64,000 nt of DNA from Nonlabens tegetincola (GCF_002954355.1 NZ_MQVV01000016.1:62001-126000), one strand, 5' to 3'; positions 51,983 to 61,936 are shown, counted from the stretch's first letter. Made by a program: numbers and translations. Notes: generated from the sequence alone by a model not told the origin.

Positions 51983-52110
51983 TGCCTCATTTTCTATTTA
52001 ATGGGTCACTTTATTTATATCTCTTCTTTATTGGTATTTACCTATTATAATATAAGCTATATCTAGTTACTGCTATTGTATGTGTCGATATGTTGCACTA
52101 CTTTTACTTT

Positions 52111-54312
52111 ATGACCGAAGTGGAAATAGCCGAAGAAAACAAACTTATTGCGCAAGGATATAAAGACTTGCTCAAGATCAGTTATCAAACTCTTACCGAT
52201 GAGGACAAAAAACTTATTCGTAAGGCTTTTGATATTGCTGTAGAAGCTCATGCACCACAACGTCGTAAATCTGGTGAAGCCTACATCTTCCATCCTATTG
52301 CCGTCGCAAAAATTGTAGCCAAAGAAATAGGTCTGGACGCCACAGCAATAGCAGCAGCCTTATTACATGATGTTGTTGAAGATACAGAATACTCTCTCAA
52401 TGACATAGAGCGTCTTTTTAATCCTACGATCGCTCGTATTGTTGATGGTCTTACTAAAATCGCGCATCTTAAAAAGGATGGTGATATTTCTACACAAGCA
52501 GAGAATTTTAGAAAAATGCTGCTTACCCTTAACGAGGATGTACGTGTAATCATTATTAAGATTGCAGACCGTTTGCACAACATGCAAACAATGGACAGCA
52601 TGCCTGATTATAAACAGGTTAAAATAGCGTCTGAAACGCTGTATATCTATGCTCCTATTGCTCATCGTTTAGGTCTTTACAACATTAAAACGGAACTTGA
52701 AGACCTAGGTCTTAAATACACTGAACCTGAGGTGTATAGCGATATACAAAACTCAATTAAGGAAAGTAAAGAAGAACAAGATCGTTATATAAAGGAATTT
52801 AGTGATATTATTGACGACAGTCTTAATAAAGAAGGCCTTGAATATACCATATACGGTAGGCATAAATCAGTCTTTAGTATACGTAGAAAAATGCTTAAAC
52901 AAGGTGTTTCCTTTGACGAGGTCTACGATAAATTTGCAATACGAATTGTTTTTAGAAGTGATCGTGCAAATGAAAAGTTTCTGGCTTGGAAAGTATACTC
53001 AGTAGTAACAGATCATTTTAGACCCAATCCTGTAAGGCTAAGAGACTGGATAAGCTCTCCTAAATCTACAGGTTATGAAGCGTTGCACATCACGGTGATG
53101 GGCCCAGATGGCAAATGGGTAGAAGTTCAAATAAGATCAGAGCGCATGCATGAAGTAGCTGAAAAAGGTTACGCAGCGCATTATAAATACAAGCAAGGTA
53201 ACCAAGAAGACGGACTCGAGGAATGGCTGAATCGTTTACAAGACGCTCTTGAAAACCCAGAGGTGAACGCAGTTGATTTTGTTGAACAATTTAAACTCAA
53301 CTTATACAGTAAGGAGATATTTGTATTTACGCCAAAAGGTGATTTAAAATCATTACCTAAAGGCTCTACTCCATTAGACTTTGCCTTTGCCATTCACACA
53401 GAAGTAGGTATGCGCACTCGTGGCGCGCGAGTAAACGGTAAATTAGTACCGCTATCTCACGAATTAAAAAGTGGTGATCAGGTGGATATTATCACCTCAG
53501 AAAACCAGAAACCTACTAAAAACTGGTTGGACTATGCAACAACGGCACGTGCTCGTTCCAAAATTAAAAGTGCTTTAAAAGAAGATCAAACACTAATTGC
53601 CGATGAAGGAAAAGTAGTGCTTGCGCGAAAACTGAAGTCCCAAAAAATCAACTTGGATAATAACGTGGTCAATGAAATGGTGAACTTTTTTAAGTTAAAA
53701 ACCAGTCAAGACCTATTTTACCGAGTAGGAACAGGGGTCATAGACAACAAAGCCATTAAAGAATACGCTAGTAGTCGTAGTAACGCTTTATACAGTTTTA
53801 TAAAAAACAAAATCCGTAAGCCTAAGTCTAATCCGGATTTGGATAAACAAGAAGTTACCGAAAATTACGACGACATAGTATTTGGTAAAGAACAAGTTCA
53901 ATTAGATTACACATTATCTAAATGCTGTAATCCAATTCCAGGAGATTCCGTTTTTGGATTTACAACAGTAAGCGAAGGTATTAAGGTTCATAAAAACAAT
54001 TGTCCTAATGCTATTAGTTTACAGAGTAAATTTGCATATCGTATAATAAGTGCAAAATGGATTGATTCTACTCAACGTGAGCACAAGGCAGATCTTATAC
54101 TCACAGGAATAGATAGACTGGGATTGGTTCAAGAAGTGACACAAGTCATTTCAGAATTTATGAGCGTAAATATCAAAAGTATCAGCTTCAGTAGTGATGA
54201 TGGTATTTTTAAAGGTGAGATTACAGTAGTAGTGACTAATAAAAAGATTTTACAAACGTTGATGCAAAATCTGAATAAAATAAACGGAATAGACAAAGTA
54301 ACGAGATCGTAA
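52111..54312 (+). CDS. Bifunctional (p)ppGpp synthetase/hydrolase (RelA/SpoT)
   Basis: A 733-residue stringent-response enzyme. The hydrolase HD domain is intact ([10 protein letters not shown] at ~84-93). The synthetase domain has [10 protein letters not shown] and the E-x-Q-I-R block [20 protein letters not shown]. Then come a TGS domain ([15 protein letters not shown]), a zinc-finger/helical region (CCNPIPGD) and a C-terminal ACT domain ([12 protein letters not shown]). Both activities should be present. The ATG at 52111 is favoured because an earlier ATG at 52090 lies in a promoter-like TATGTTGCAC. It is followed 2 bases later by fur and then purA. Confidence 0.95.
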   Translation: MTEVEIAEENKLIAQGYKDLLKISYQTLTDEDKKLIRKAFDIAVEAHAPQRRKSGEAYIFHPIAVAKIVAKEIGLDATAIAAALLHDVVEDTEYSLNDIERLFNPTIARIVDGLTKIAHLKKDGDISTQAENFRKMLLTLNEDVRVIIIKIADRLHNMQTMDSMPDYKQVKIASETLYIYAPIAHRLGLYNIKTELEDLGLKYTEPEVYSDIQNSIKESKEEQDRYIKEFSDIIDDSLNKEGLEYTIYGRHKSVFSIRRKMLKQGVSFDEVYDKFAIRIVFRSDRANEKFLAWKVYSVVTDHFRPNPVRLRDWISSPKSTGYEALHITVMGPDGKWVEVQIRSERMHEVAEKGYAAHYKYKQGNQEDGLEEWLNRLQDALENPEVNAVDFVEQFKLNLYSKEIFVFTPKGDLKSLPKGSTPLDFAFAIHTEVGMRTRGARVNGKLVPLSHELKSGDQVDIITSENQKPTKNWLDYATTARARSKIKSALKEDQTLIADEGKVVLARKLKSQKINLDNNVVNEMVNFFKLKTSQDLFYRVGTGVIDNKAIKEYASSRSNALYSFIKNKIRKPKSNPDLDKQEVTENYDDIVFGKEQVQLDYTLSKCCNPIPGDSVFGFTTVSEGIKVHKNNCPNAISLQSKFAYRIISAKWIDSTQREHKADLILTGIDRLGLVQEVTQVISEFMSVNIKSISFSSDDGIFKGEITVVVTNKKILQTLMQNLNKINGIDKVTRS

Positions 54313-54314
54313 TA

Positions 54315-54782
54315 ATGAGTGAAATTATTAACAATTTGGAAAAGGAGCAGGAAATCGTGAAGAATGTTTTCACTCAATTTCTTAGTGATAACAAACACAG
54401 GAAAACACCTGAACGTTTTGCCATCCTGGCTGAAATTTATGCCAGTGATGAGCATTTTGATGTAGAGTCATTATATATTAAAATGAAGGAACAAAACTAT
54501 CGCGTAAGTCGCGCCACGCTTTATAATACGATAGATTTACTTATGGAATGTAAATTGGTGCGCAGGCATCAATTTGGTCAAAATCAGTCCTATTATGAGA
54601 AATCATATTTTGACAAGCAACACGATCATTTAATACTTCAAGACACCAATGAAGTTATTGAATTTTGTGACCCTAGAATTGAGTCAATAAAAAAGACAAT
54701 TGAAGAGGTTTTTGATGTCCAAATAACCAATCATTCTTTATACTTTTACGGCGTTAAAAATTCAACGGAAAACAATCAATAA
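54315..54782 (+). CDS. Fur family transcriptional regulator
   Basis: A 155-residue regulator: winged helix ([37 protein letters not shown]) followed by a dimerisation domain with HDHLILQD. Unlike typical Fur it lacks CxxC zinc-finger pairs at the C-terminus, so it may have a reduced structural zinc site. It lies between spoT and purA in one operon (2-base gap and 1-base overlap), which links it to growth control. The metal sensed is not clear. Confidence 0.9.
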   Translation: MSEIINNLEKEQEIVKNVFTQFLSDNKHRKTPERFAILAEIYASDEHFDVESLYIKMKEQNYRVSRATLYNTIDLLMECKLVRRHQFGQNQSYYEKSYFDKQHDHLILQDTNEVIEFCDPRIESIKKTIEEVFDVQITNHSLYFYGVKNSTENNQ

Positions 54783-56053
54783 TGGCAGTAGATTTATTGC
54801 TCGGTTTGCAATGGGGCGACGAGGGAAAAGGTAAAATAGTAGACGTTTTAACTTCTAACTACGATATCATTGCAAGATTTCAAGGAGGACCTAATGCTGG
54901 TCACACTTTAGAGTTTGATGGTATCAAACACGTATTAAGAACAATCCCTAGTGGTATCTTTCACGACAAAGCTATCAACGTGATAGGAAATGGTGTAGTA
55001 ATTGATCCTGTAGTTCTAGCACAAGAATTAGACGGTCTTAAACAATTCAACATCAATTATGTTGAACGATTAATAATTTCTAGGAAGGCGCATATCATTT
55101 GTCCAACTCACAGACTACTAGATGCAGCAAGTGAAGCGGCAAAAGGTAAAGCAAAAATAGGTTCGACCCTTAAAGGAATTGGTCCTACTTATATGGATAA
55201 AACAGGTAGAAATGGTATCCGTGTAGGTGATATAGAATTGGACAATTGGAAGGAGAAATACCGTGCCCTTGCAGATAAGCATGAAGATCTTATTGGTTTC
55301 CATAATGTTGATATACAATACGACCTTAAAGAATTAGAAGAAGAATTCTTCACCGCTATAGAACGTTTAAAGGAATTGACATTCATTGATTCTGAAGAAT
55401 ACCTACATCAAGCACAAAAACAAGGGAAATCAATCCTTGCTGAAGGTGCTCAAGGTAGTTTGTTAGATATTGACTTTGGAACGTACCCTTTTGTAACGTC
55501 TTCAAACACCACTGCAGCCGGAGCTTGTACAGGTTTAGGTGTTGCTCCTAACAGAATAGGTGAAGTGTTTGGTATTTTTAAAGCGTATACAACACGAGTA
55601 GGTAGCGGTCCATTCCCTACTGAACTTTTTGATGAAACAGGAGAAAAAATGGCTAAGGTAGGTCATGAATTTGGTGCCGTAACAGGAAGACCGAGACGTT
55701 GTGGTTGGTTAGACCTAGTTGCATTAAAATATGCCTGTCAAGTTAATGGGGTAACTCAACTTATGATGATGAAAGGAGATGTCCTTTCAGGTTTTGACGC
55801 TTTACAAGTTTGTACGGCTTATAAGTATAAAGGAGAAACCATAGAGCACTTGCCTTACAATATAGAAGCGGAAAACATCACTCCAATTTATAGTGAATTT
55901 GCCTGTTGGGAAGAAGATCTTACACAAATGACATCGGTAGATCAGTTCCCTAAAGAGCTCAATGAATACATTGAGTTTTTAGAAAAGGAACTAGAAATTC
56001 CTATTAAAATAGTAAGTGTAGGTCCAGATCGTAAACAGACCATACACAGATAA
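54782..56053 (+). CDS. purA: Adenylosuccinate synthase
   Basis: A 423-residue enzyme that joins IMP and aspartate with GTP, the first step from IMP to AMP. The P-loop-like GDEGKGK (12-18), GGPNAGHT, IGPTYMDKTGRNGIR, AEGAQGSLLDIDFGTYPFVT and TTRVGSGPFPTE are all conserved. The start overlaps the fur stop by one base (TAATG). A hairpin terminator follows at 56058. Confidence 0.97.
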   Translation: MAVDLLLGLQWGDEGKGKIVDVLTSNYDIIARFQGGPNAGHTLEFDGIKHVLRTIPSGIFHDKAINVIGNGVVIDPVVLAQELDGLKQFNINYVERLIISRKAHIICPTHRLLDAASEAAKGKAKIGSTLKGIGPTYMDKTGRNGIRVGDIELDNWKEKYRALADKHEDLIGFHNVDIQYDLKELEEEFFTAIERLKELTFIDSEEYLHQAQKQGKSILAEGAQGSLLDIDFGTYPFVTSSNTTAAGACTGLGVAPNRIGEVFGIFKAYTTRVGSGPFPTELFDETGEKMAKVGHEFGAVTGRPRRCGWLDLVALKYACQVNGVTQLMMMKGDVLSGFDALQVCTAYKYKGETIEHLPYNIEAENITPIYSEFACWEEDLTQMTSVDQFPKELNEYIEFLEKELEIPIKIVSVGPDRKQTIHR

Positions 56054-56057
56054 ACAT

Positions 56058-56091
56058 AAAGCTGGTTTCATTTTTGAACCGGCTTTTTTTA
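56058..56091 (+). terminator. Terminator after purA
   Basis: AAAGCTGGTT pairs with AACCGGCTTT (one G-U) around a 9-base loop and is followed by T residues. Confidence 0.88.
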
Positions 56092-56103
56092 AATAAGTTT
56101 ATT

Positions 56104-57054
56104 TTGAAAAAATATCTTAATACAATGCTCAAAGGTGTACTCATGGGTACTGCCGATGTCGTACCAGGTGTTTCTGGTGGAACGATAGCATTTATAACAG
56201 GAATTTACGAGGAACTTATAGCCACTATTGATGGGTTGAGTTTTCAGGCTATTAAAGACATAAAACTTATTGGTTTTGGTGGTGTAATTAGAAAGTACAA
56301 CTTAAAATTCTTACTTAGTTTAATATTAGGAATTGGAATAGCAGTTGTAAGCCTGTCAAAGCTCATTAGTTATCTTCTTGAAACCTATCCAGTTCTAGTA
56401 TGGGCATTCTTCTTTGGTTTAGTGGTAGCGAGTATACTATACATAGCCAGACAAATCAAAAGATGGAACGGCACTGCCCTGCTTGCCATAATAATAGGAA
56501 CAGCAATATCGTATTACATTACAATTGCAGAACCTATAGGATCACCAGATACCTGGTGGTACATTATTTTTTCAGGATTCATAGCAATAATAGCTATGAT
56601 ACTTCCGGGTGTTTCGGGCGCTTTTTTATTACTCCTTTTAGGAAGTTATAAAGTAATTATAGGCAGTATATCTGGTCTAGTTGAAGCCTTGTCACAAGGA
56701 GATTGGTCTTTAGTCGGTAAATACTTGACTAACTTGATGTTATTTGCCCTTGGTTGTATCGTTGGTTTAAAGATTTTTTCAAGAATTTTAACCTGGTTAT
56801 TCAAGAATAAAGAAAATACAACACTGGCTTTGCTTACAGGTTTTATGATTGGTTCTCTCAACAAATTATGGCCATGGAAGAAAGTTATAAGCACACGAGT
56901 GAATAGTCACGGTGAGGAAGTTCCTTTTTTGGAAAAAAGTATTTTACCCCAATACTTTGATGGAGAACCTAAAATACTGTTAGTTTTTATTCTTGCCTTG
57001 CTAGGTTTTGCACTTATTTTTATCTTAGAAAAATGGGCTGCTAAAAAACAATAA
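56104..57054 (+). CDS. DUF368/PopT-family membrane protein, first of a tandem pair
   Basis: A membrane protein of about 316 residues with two halves bearing the same motif: GTADVVPGVSGGTIAFI near the N-terminus and ILPGVSGAFLLLLLGS near the middle. This inverted-repeat signature defines DUF368, members of which (PopT) have been shown to recycle undecaprenyl phosphate across the cytoplasmic membrane. The likely start is a TTG at 56104, giving MKKYLNTMLKG; an ATG at 56125 also fits. The longer frame from 56074 begins inside the terminator. The next gene starts 3 bases later. Confidence 0.9.
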   Translation: MKKYLNTMLKGVLMGTADVVPGVSGGTIAFITGIYEELIATIDGLSFQAIKDIKLIGFGGVIRKYNLKFLLSLILGIGIAVVSLSKLISYLLETYPVLVWAFFFGLVVASILYIARQIKRWNGTALLAIIIGTAISYYITIAEPIGSPDTWWYIIFSGFIAIIAMILPGVSGAFLLLLLGSYKVIIGSISGLVEALSQGDWSLVGKYLTNLMLFALGCIVGLKIFSRILTWLFKNKENTTLALLTGFMIGSLNKLWPWKKVISTRVNSHGEEVPFLEKSILPQYFDGEPKILLVFILALLGFALIFILEKWAAKKQ

Positions 57055-57057
57055 CAC

Positions 57058-58077
57058 GTGCGTCAACCTACTCGTAGTTTTACCGATAAGTTATTACTTA
57101 TACTCAAGGGTATCGCTATGGGAACTGCAAACAAAGTTCCCGGCGTGAGCGGCGGTGTTGTGGCCTACGTTACTGGTTTCTATGAAGAATTTATTTACAG
57201 CCTTCAAAAACTCAATCTCAAAGCACTTAAGTTACTTTTTAACGGTAGATTCAGGTCTTTCTTTCATTATGTAAACGGTAGGTTTTTAAGCCTATTACTC
57301 CTGGGTGAAGCTATAAGCTACTTTACTGTTTCTATAGGGTTTGATGTATTACTAGAATATTACCCTATTCTTATTTGGGCTTTATTTTTTGGGATGATAT
57401 TAGGTTCCATTTATTATATCGCCCGTAATTACAACAGTTGGACTCGACAAAATATCATCATTTTAATGATAGGTATAGCCATAGGTGTGGGAACATCATT
57501 ACTCGATCCTGCTACACAAAACACCAATTTGTTTTTTGTTTTCTTTTGTGGGATGGTAAGTATTTGCGGTATGACCTTACCTGGATTGAGTGGTAGCTTC
57601 ATCCTTATTCTTCTAGGTAATTACGTTCTTTTACTGGTGGATAGTATTAATGCTTTATTCAACACCATGGTAGCAATCGCAAGATGGGATTTCTCATGGT
57701 GGAACGACAGTGTTCATATGGATTTGTTGCTAATCTTGGTAGTCTTTGTTGCTGGTTCTATTTTTGGTTTGGTAAGTTTATCTCATCTATTGGGATGGAC
57801 GATGAAAAACTTTCGTAATCAGACTAACGCTATGATTATAGGATTTATAACAGGATCCTTAGGAGTTGTATGGCCTTGGAAACAAGCCATTTATCAACGC
57901 ACAGTTACAGGTGAAATTTCTTTAGATGCTAGTGGTAATGAGATTTTAGTAGATTACAACAGGTACTGGCCCGATCTTGCAACTGCTCAAACATGGATAG
58001 CAATTGCTATGATTTTAATAGGATATTTAATTGTGTATTTACTTAGTCGATATGGAAATAAAACAAATCCCGCGTAG
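57058..58077 (+). CDS. DUF368/PopT-family membrane protein, second of a tandem pair
   Basis: A 339-residue paralogue of the preceding gene, with GTANKVPGVSGGVVAYV and LPGLSGSFILILLGN as the repeated motifs, and about eight to ten membrane helices. It begins with GTG. Its last 26 bases overlap the aroE start, so translation is likely coupled. The two proteins differ in the second residue of the first motif (DV versus NK), suggesting divergence after duplication. Confidence 0.9.
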   Translation: MRQPTRSFTDKLLLILKGIAMGTANKVPGVSGGVVAYVTGFYEEFIYSLQKLNLKALKLLFNGRFRSFFHYVNGRFLSLLLLGEAISYFTVSIGFDVLLEYYPILIWALFFGMILGSIYYIARNYNSWTRQNIIILMIGIAIGVGTSLLDPATQNTNLFFVFFCGMVSICGMTLPGLSGSFILILLGNYVLLLVDSINALFNTMVAIARWDFSWWNDSVHMDLLLILVVFVAGSIFGLVSLSHLLGWTMKNFRNQTNAMIIGFITGSLGVVWPWKQAIYQRTVTGEISLDASGNEILVDYNRYWPDLATAQTWIAIAMILIGYLIVYLLSRYGNKTNPA

Positions 58078-58843
58078 CATTTTTGGATTAATCGGTAAGC
58101 GATTAGATTACAGTTTTTCTAGATCCTATTTTACAGAAAAATTTGAATCATTAGGCTTACAAGATCATGAGTATAGAAATTTTGAAATTCCTGATGCTAG
58201 TGAATTAGTTCGCTTTCGCGAAAGCGTAACCTATGACCTACAAACACGCACCACAGCTGGTAAATCTGAAATTATACGTGGTTTGAATGTAACCATACCT
58301 TACAAACAAGATATTATGGATATTCTGGACGAGATAAGTCCAGAGGCGAGAGATATAGGTGCTGTTAATACTATAGCTATTGAAGATAACAGGTGGACCG
58401 GTTATAATACGGATGCCTACGGATTTGGCAAGGGCTTATCCCCTTTTTTACCCATCAAAAAGAATGCGCTTATATTAGGTACTGGCGGTGCTTCAAAGGC
58501 TGTTGCCTATACGCTAGAATCTATGCAAATTCCTTATTTATTTGTTTCCAGAAATCCTAAGGATGAATTTACGATAGACTATAAATCCGTTTCACCTCAA
58601 GTGATGAAAATGGTTGGGTTAATTATCAATACCACTCCGCTAGGCACTCATCCAGATATCGAAGTTGCTCCTGAAATTCCTTATGATCAGGTAACAGGTC
58701 AACATGTTTTTTATGATTTAGTTTATAATCCACCACAAACTCTTTTTATGAAAAAGGCAAGTGCTCACGGCGCACAGGTCATTAACGGAAAACAAATGCT
58801 AGTACATCAGGCTGAAAAAGCTTGGGAAATATGGAATAAGTAA
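58052..58843 (+). CDS. aroE: Shikimate dehydrogenase
   Basis: A 263-residue NADPH enzyme reducing 3-dehydroshikimate to shikimate. Conserved parts: FGLIGKRLDYSFSRSYF, GLNVTIPYKQ (catalytic Lys in NVTIPYK), GAVNTI, the NADP loop LGTGGASKAVAYTL, and NTTPLGTHPD. At ~54-73 a stretch beginning with RFRES, encoded by the palindrome (58211), stands where relatives have a shorter loop, so this looks like an inserted segment. The ATG at 58052 matches relatives. Confidence 0.95.
   Translation: MEIKQIPRSIFGLIGKRLDYSFSRSYFTEKFESLGLQDHEYRNFEIPDASELVRFRESVTYDLQTRTTAGKSEIIRGLNVTIPYKQDIMDILDEISPEARDIGAVNTIAIEDNRWTGYNTDAYGFGKGLSPFLPIKKNALILGTGGASKAVAYTLESMQIPYLFVSRNPKDEFTIDYKSVSPQVMKMVGLIINTTPLGTHPDIEVAPEIPYDQVTGQHVFYDLVYNPPQTLFMKKASAHGAQVINGKQMLVHQAEKAWEIWNK
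58211..58226. repeat. 16-bp palindrome copy 12 (inside aroE)
   Basis: Perfect copy, read as RFRES at about residues 54-58, just before the conserved catalytic block. With recQ it is one of only two copies in this frame. Confidence 0.95.
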
Positions 58844-58901
58844 GGCATCATAACGTTGTAATTGCATATCATTCTGATTATCTTGCCCACCTATTTTTTA
58901 A

Positions 58902-61019
58902 ATGAAAAAAATGAACAAGAACGACAACCTGCCACAAGCAGATGGACAAAATGATGCAAAGCATCTATCCGACGAGACTAATGCGATTGAAAATGCCTTT
59001 ATCGCAGAACAAAAAAAGGCCGAAGAATCTGAAAAGGAGCACATCGAGGTGGAACCTGTTAAAGAAACTACGACAGTTGAAGGCACCAACAAAGCTTCTC
59101 AAAAAGCAGAAGACCATTCTACTACTCATGAAGACACCATGGTGGAAGAAAGTGAAGCTGTACAAAATGCTACTGATCCTATCATCGATGAAAATGAAGA
59201 AGCCGATAAGGATGAAAATCAGGATAATACGGTAGAAATCCCTGAAAAGGAATACGAGACCATGAATCAAAAGGAACTTATTGATGAGCTGCGTCAACTG
59301 ATGCAAGAATATCCCATCAATAGTTTTAGAGATCAGGCAGAAAAAATTAAAAAGAACTTTGAAAAGCGTGATGCTGAGATACACGAGAAAGAAAAGGCAA
59401 AGTTTGAAAAAGAGAATCCACCTTCTGACGATCCACTAGCACCACAGTTTGAATACAATAACGAGCTTACTAAGGTATTTAACGATTTACACCGTACATA
59501 TCGTAAGGAAAAAGGAGAATTTCAAAGAAAACGTCGTGCACAGCAAGAAGCTAATCTTGTAAAACGTCGTGAGATTATTGAAGGAATTAAAACCTTGATT
59601 ACCGAAGAGGAAAACATTGGTACCACTTTCAAAAAGTTTCATGATTTACAAGAAAACTGGCGTTCTACAGGTCCTATTCCGCATGATGCTTACAACATCA
59701 CTTGGGAAGATTATAGACTTGCTACCCAAAACTTTTATGACTACATAGACCTGTCTAAAGAATTACGTGATAAAGACTTTGAACGTAACCTTGAACTACG
59801 TCATAAAATAATAGCTCGCGCTGAAGAATTAGGACAAGAAGACAATATTCACAAAGCGCTACGTGAACTTCAGGAATTACACCGCATGTGGAAAGAAGAT
59901 GTAGGTCCAGTAGCTCAAGAACACAGAGACCCTACTTGGGAATCATTTAAAGCAGCTACAAAAGTAATTCATGACAAACGTCAAGAATTTTATAAAGAGC
60001 GTGATAAACAACAAGAACACAATAAGATGGTGAAGGAAAACATCATCGCCGAGGTTCAAAAAATAACTGAAACAGGTGCTAAATCTCATAAAGAATGGCA
60101 AGACCGTTTAAAAGAGATTGACGTACTCAAGGAGTTATTCAAAAATACAGGAGCAGCCCCTAAAGATGTGAATAATGATTTATGGGATCAATATAGATCG
60201 GTAACTAGGGAATTCAATAGAGCCAAAAACAACTTTTATAAAGAGCTTAAAGACGAGCAAAATGAGAATCTTAAAAAGAAAATGGATCTCATCGCTATTG
60301 CCGAAGAACATCAAAACTCTGAAGATTTCGCTGGAAGCCTACAGGTTATGAAGCGTATTCAGGCAGACTGGAAAAAAATAGGTCACGTACCTCGAAAAGA
60401 TAGTGACAAGATTTGGAAACGTTTTCAAAAGGCTTGTAACGCTTTCTTTGATAAAAAGAATGCTCAAAAAGAAGCTGCTACTGTAGAAGAGAAAGAAAAT
60501 TACGAAGCAAAGCTTAAGATTTATGATGCTTTAAAGGAAATGTTGCCACAGGATGATAAAGAGGCTATGCAGTCGGATATTCAATCTTTCATGGATCAAT
60601 GGTCTGCGATAGGACGCGTGCCTTACTCAAAACGTTTTATTCAAGATAAGTTTGAGAAACTCGTTAAAGCTAAATTTAAAGCAGCTGGTTTAAGTGAGGT
60701 AGATGCAGAAATGCTAAAATATCAAAACAAATTGAGCTCGTTAGAAAATGGTAATGAAAGAGACTTTAAAAACGAGCGTTTTTACTTGAGAAAACGTCAG
60801 GATGAGATAAAAAAGGAAATTTTACAACTGCAAAATAACCTTCAGTTTTTTAATTCTAAGGATGACAAAAATCCATTGATACTAGCACAAAAGAAAAATA
60901 TAGCAGATTTACAGAAAGAGCTAGACGTGGTAAAAGAAAAACAAAAGCAGGTTAATATACTTGAACGTCAATTGGCTCAACAAGAAGAAGTAACCACTGA
61001 GGTTACATCGGAAGAATAA
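58902..61019 (+). CDS. DUF349 repeat protein
   Basis: A 705-residue, highly charged cytosolic protein. Residues 1-115 are acidic and disordered. At least four copies of a ~75-residue helical DUF349 repeat follow, each with a Trp followed by a G-x-x-P turn: NWRSTGPIPH, MWKEDVGPVA, (LFKNTGAAPK), DWKKIGHVPR, QWSAIGRVPY. The C-terminus is a coiled coil. Function unknown; the repeat resembles scaffold or nucleic-acid contacts. It stands alone with a strong terminator. Confidence 0.92.
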   Translation: MKKMNKNDNLPQADGQNDAKHLSDETNAIENAFIAEQKKAEESEKEHIEVEPVKETTTVEGTNKASQKAEDHSTTHEDTMVEESEAVQNATDPIIDENEEADKDENQDNTVEIPEKEYETMNQKELIDELRQLMQEYPINSFRDQAEKIKKNFEKRDAEIHEKEKAKFEKENPPSDDPLAPQFEYNNELTKVFNDLHRTYRKEKGEFQRKRRAQQEANLVKRREIIEGIKTLITEEENIGTTFKKFHDLQENWRSTGPIPHDAYNITWEDYRLATQNFYDYIDLSKELRDKDFERNLELRHKIIARAEELGQEDNIHKALRELQELHRMWKEDVGPVAQEHRDPTWESFKAATKVIHDKRQEFYKERDKQQEHNKMVKENIIAEVQKITETGAKSHKEWQDRLKEIDVLKELFKNTGAAPKDVNNDLWDQYRSVTREFNRAKNNFYKELKDEQNENLKKKMDLIAIAEEHQNSEDFAGSLQVMKRIQADWKKIGHVPRKDSDKIWKRFQKACNAFFDKKNAQKEAATVEEKENYEAKLKIYDALKEMLPQDDKEAMQSDIQSFMDQWSAIGRVPYSKRFIQDKFEKLVKAKFKAAGLSEVDAEMLKYQNKLSSLENGNERDFKNERFYLRKRQDEIKKEILQLQNNLQFFNSKDDKNPLILAQKKNIADLQKELDVVKEKQKQVNILERQLAQQEEVTTEVTSEE

Positions 61020-61044
61020 GCAGATTAAACTTCTCTTAATTCTA

Positions 61045-61078
61045 AAAAAAGCCTTGAACAATCGTTCAAGGCTTTTTT
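61045..61078 (+). terminator. Terminator of the DUF349 gene
   Basis: A 15-bp perfect stem (AAAAAAGCCTTGAAC and its complement) with an AATC loop and terminal T run. Confidence 0.93.
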
Positions 61079-61194
61079 ATGGGAGAAATATCCGATTAAC
61101 CTACACCCTATTCATCTTTCTATACCCTTAAACATTTAAAGGAAATATAAAGCTGAAATATAAATAAAATTAAGTCCGTAACTTGGGCCTTAAT

Positions 61195-61893
61195 ATGATG
61201 ACGTTTATCGTAATTCTTACAGTTTCTGCAGCTTTAATTCTTGGAGCCGTTTGGGGTATTTATGGTTCATTATCTAAAAAAATAGAAGGTTTTTTAGTCG
61301 CTTTGGCTGGTGGAGCTTTATTAGTTTCAGCAATCTTGGAATTAATTCATCCTTCATTGAAGAACGATTCTGTTGGGATCACGTTGCTCTGTGTATTTTT
61401 GGGCGCTACTATTTTCACAGGTTTGGACTATTTAATCAAAAATAAATGGGGATCTAATAGCGGTGCCGGTTTACTGGCTGCCATTACTTTAGATGGCATA
61501 CCAGAAAACCTAGCTTTAGGAGTTGCTTTGATAAGTGCCAGCCCATTATCTGTGGCAGCGCTTTCTGGTTCCATCCTAATATCAAATTTACCCGAAGCAG
61601 CTGGTGGTGCTAAGGAGATGGCTGAAAACAACTCTTCCAAACGGAAAATATTAATAATATGGATCGCTACCGCCATAATCTTATCTGTGGCAGCTTTAAT
61701 AGGTCATTTCCTATTGGATGATGTTCCAAAGAGTTATTTAAACTACATAAAATGTTTTGCTGGCGGTGCAGTTGTAGCTTCCCTGGCGATAGAAGTATTT
61801 CCAAAGGCTTTTAAGGAGAATAAATACTGGAGTGGAGTAGCTACTGCTATAGGTCTTATTCTAGCTCTATACTTAAATACTTTAGGAGAATAG
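61195..61893 (+). CDS. ZIP family metal transporter
   Basis: A 233-residue protein with about eight membrane helices. The family core motif appears as LDGIPENLALGVAL, with Asp where most ZIP proteins have His, and ELIHPS and SNLPEAAGGAKEMAE as other polar intramembrane sites. Likely a divalent metal importer (zinc or iron), with altered selectivity possible because of the Asp. ATG 61195 or 61198; an upstream TTG at 61183 is less likely. A Zur-like regulator and MerC protein lie just downstream on the chromosome. Confidence 0.85.
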   Translation: MMTFIVILTVSAALILGAVWGIYGSLSKKIEGFLVALAGGALLVSAILELIHPSLKNDSVGITLLCVFLGATIFTGLDYLIKNKWGSNSGAGLLAAITLDGIPENLALGVALISASPLSVAALSGSILISNLPEAAGGAKEMAENNSSKRKILIIWIATAIILSVAALIGHFLLDDVPKSYLNYIKCFAGGAVVASLAIEVFPKAFKENKYWSGVATAIGLILALYLNTLGE

Positions 61894-61936
61894 TAAGAAA
61901 CCTTGTTTGTCAAATTTCTACCTTGCCATAAAAAAG

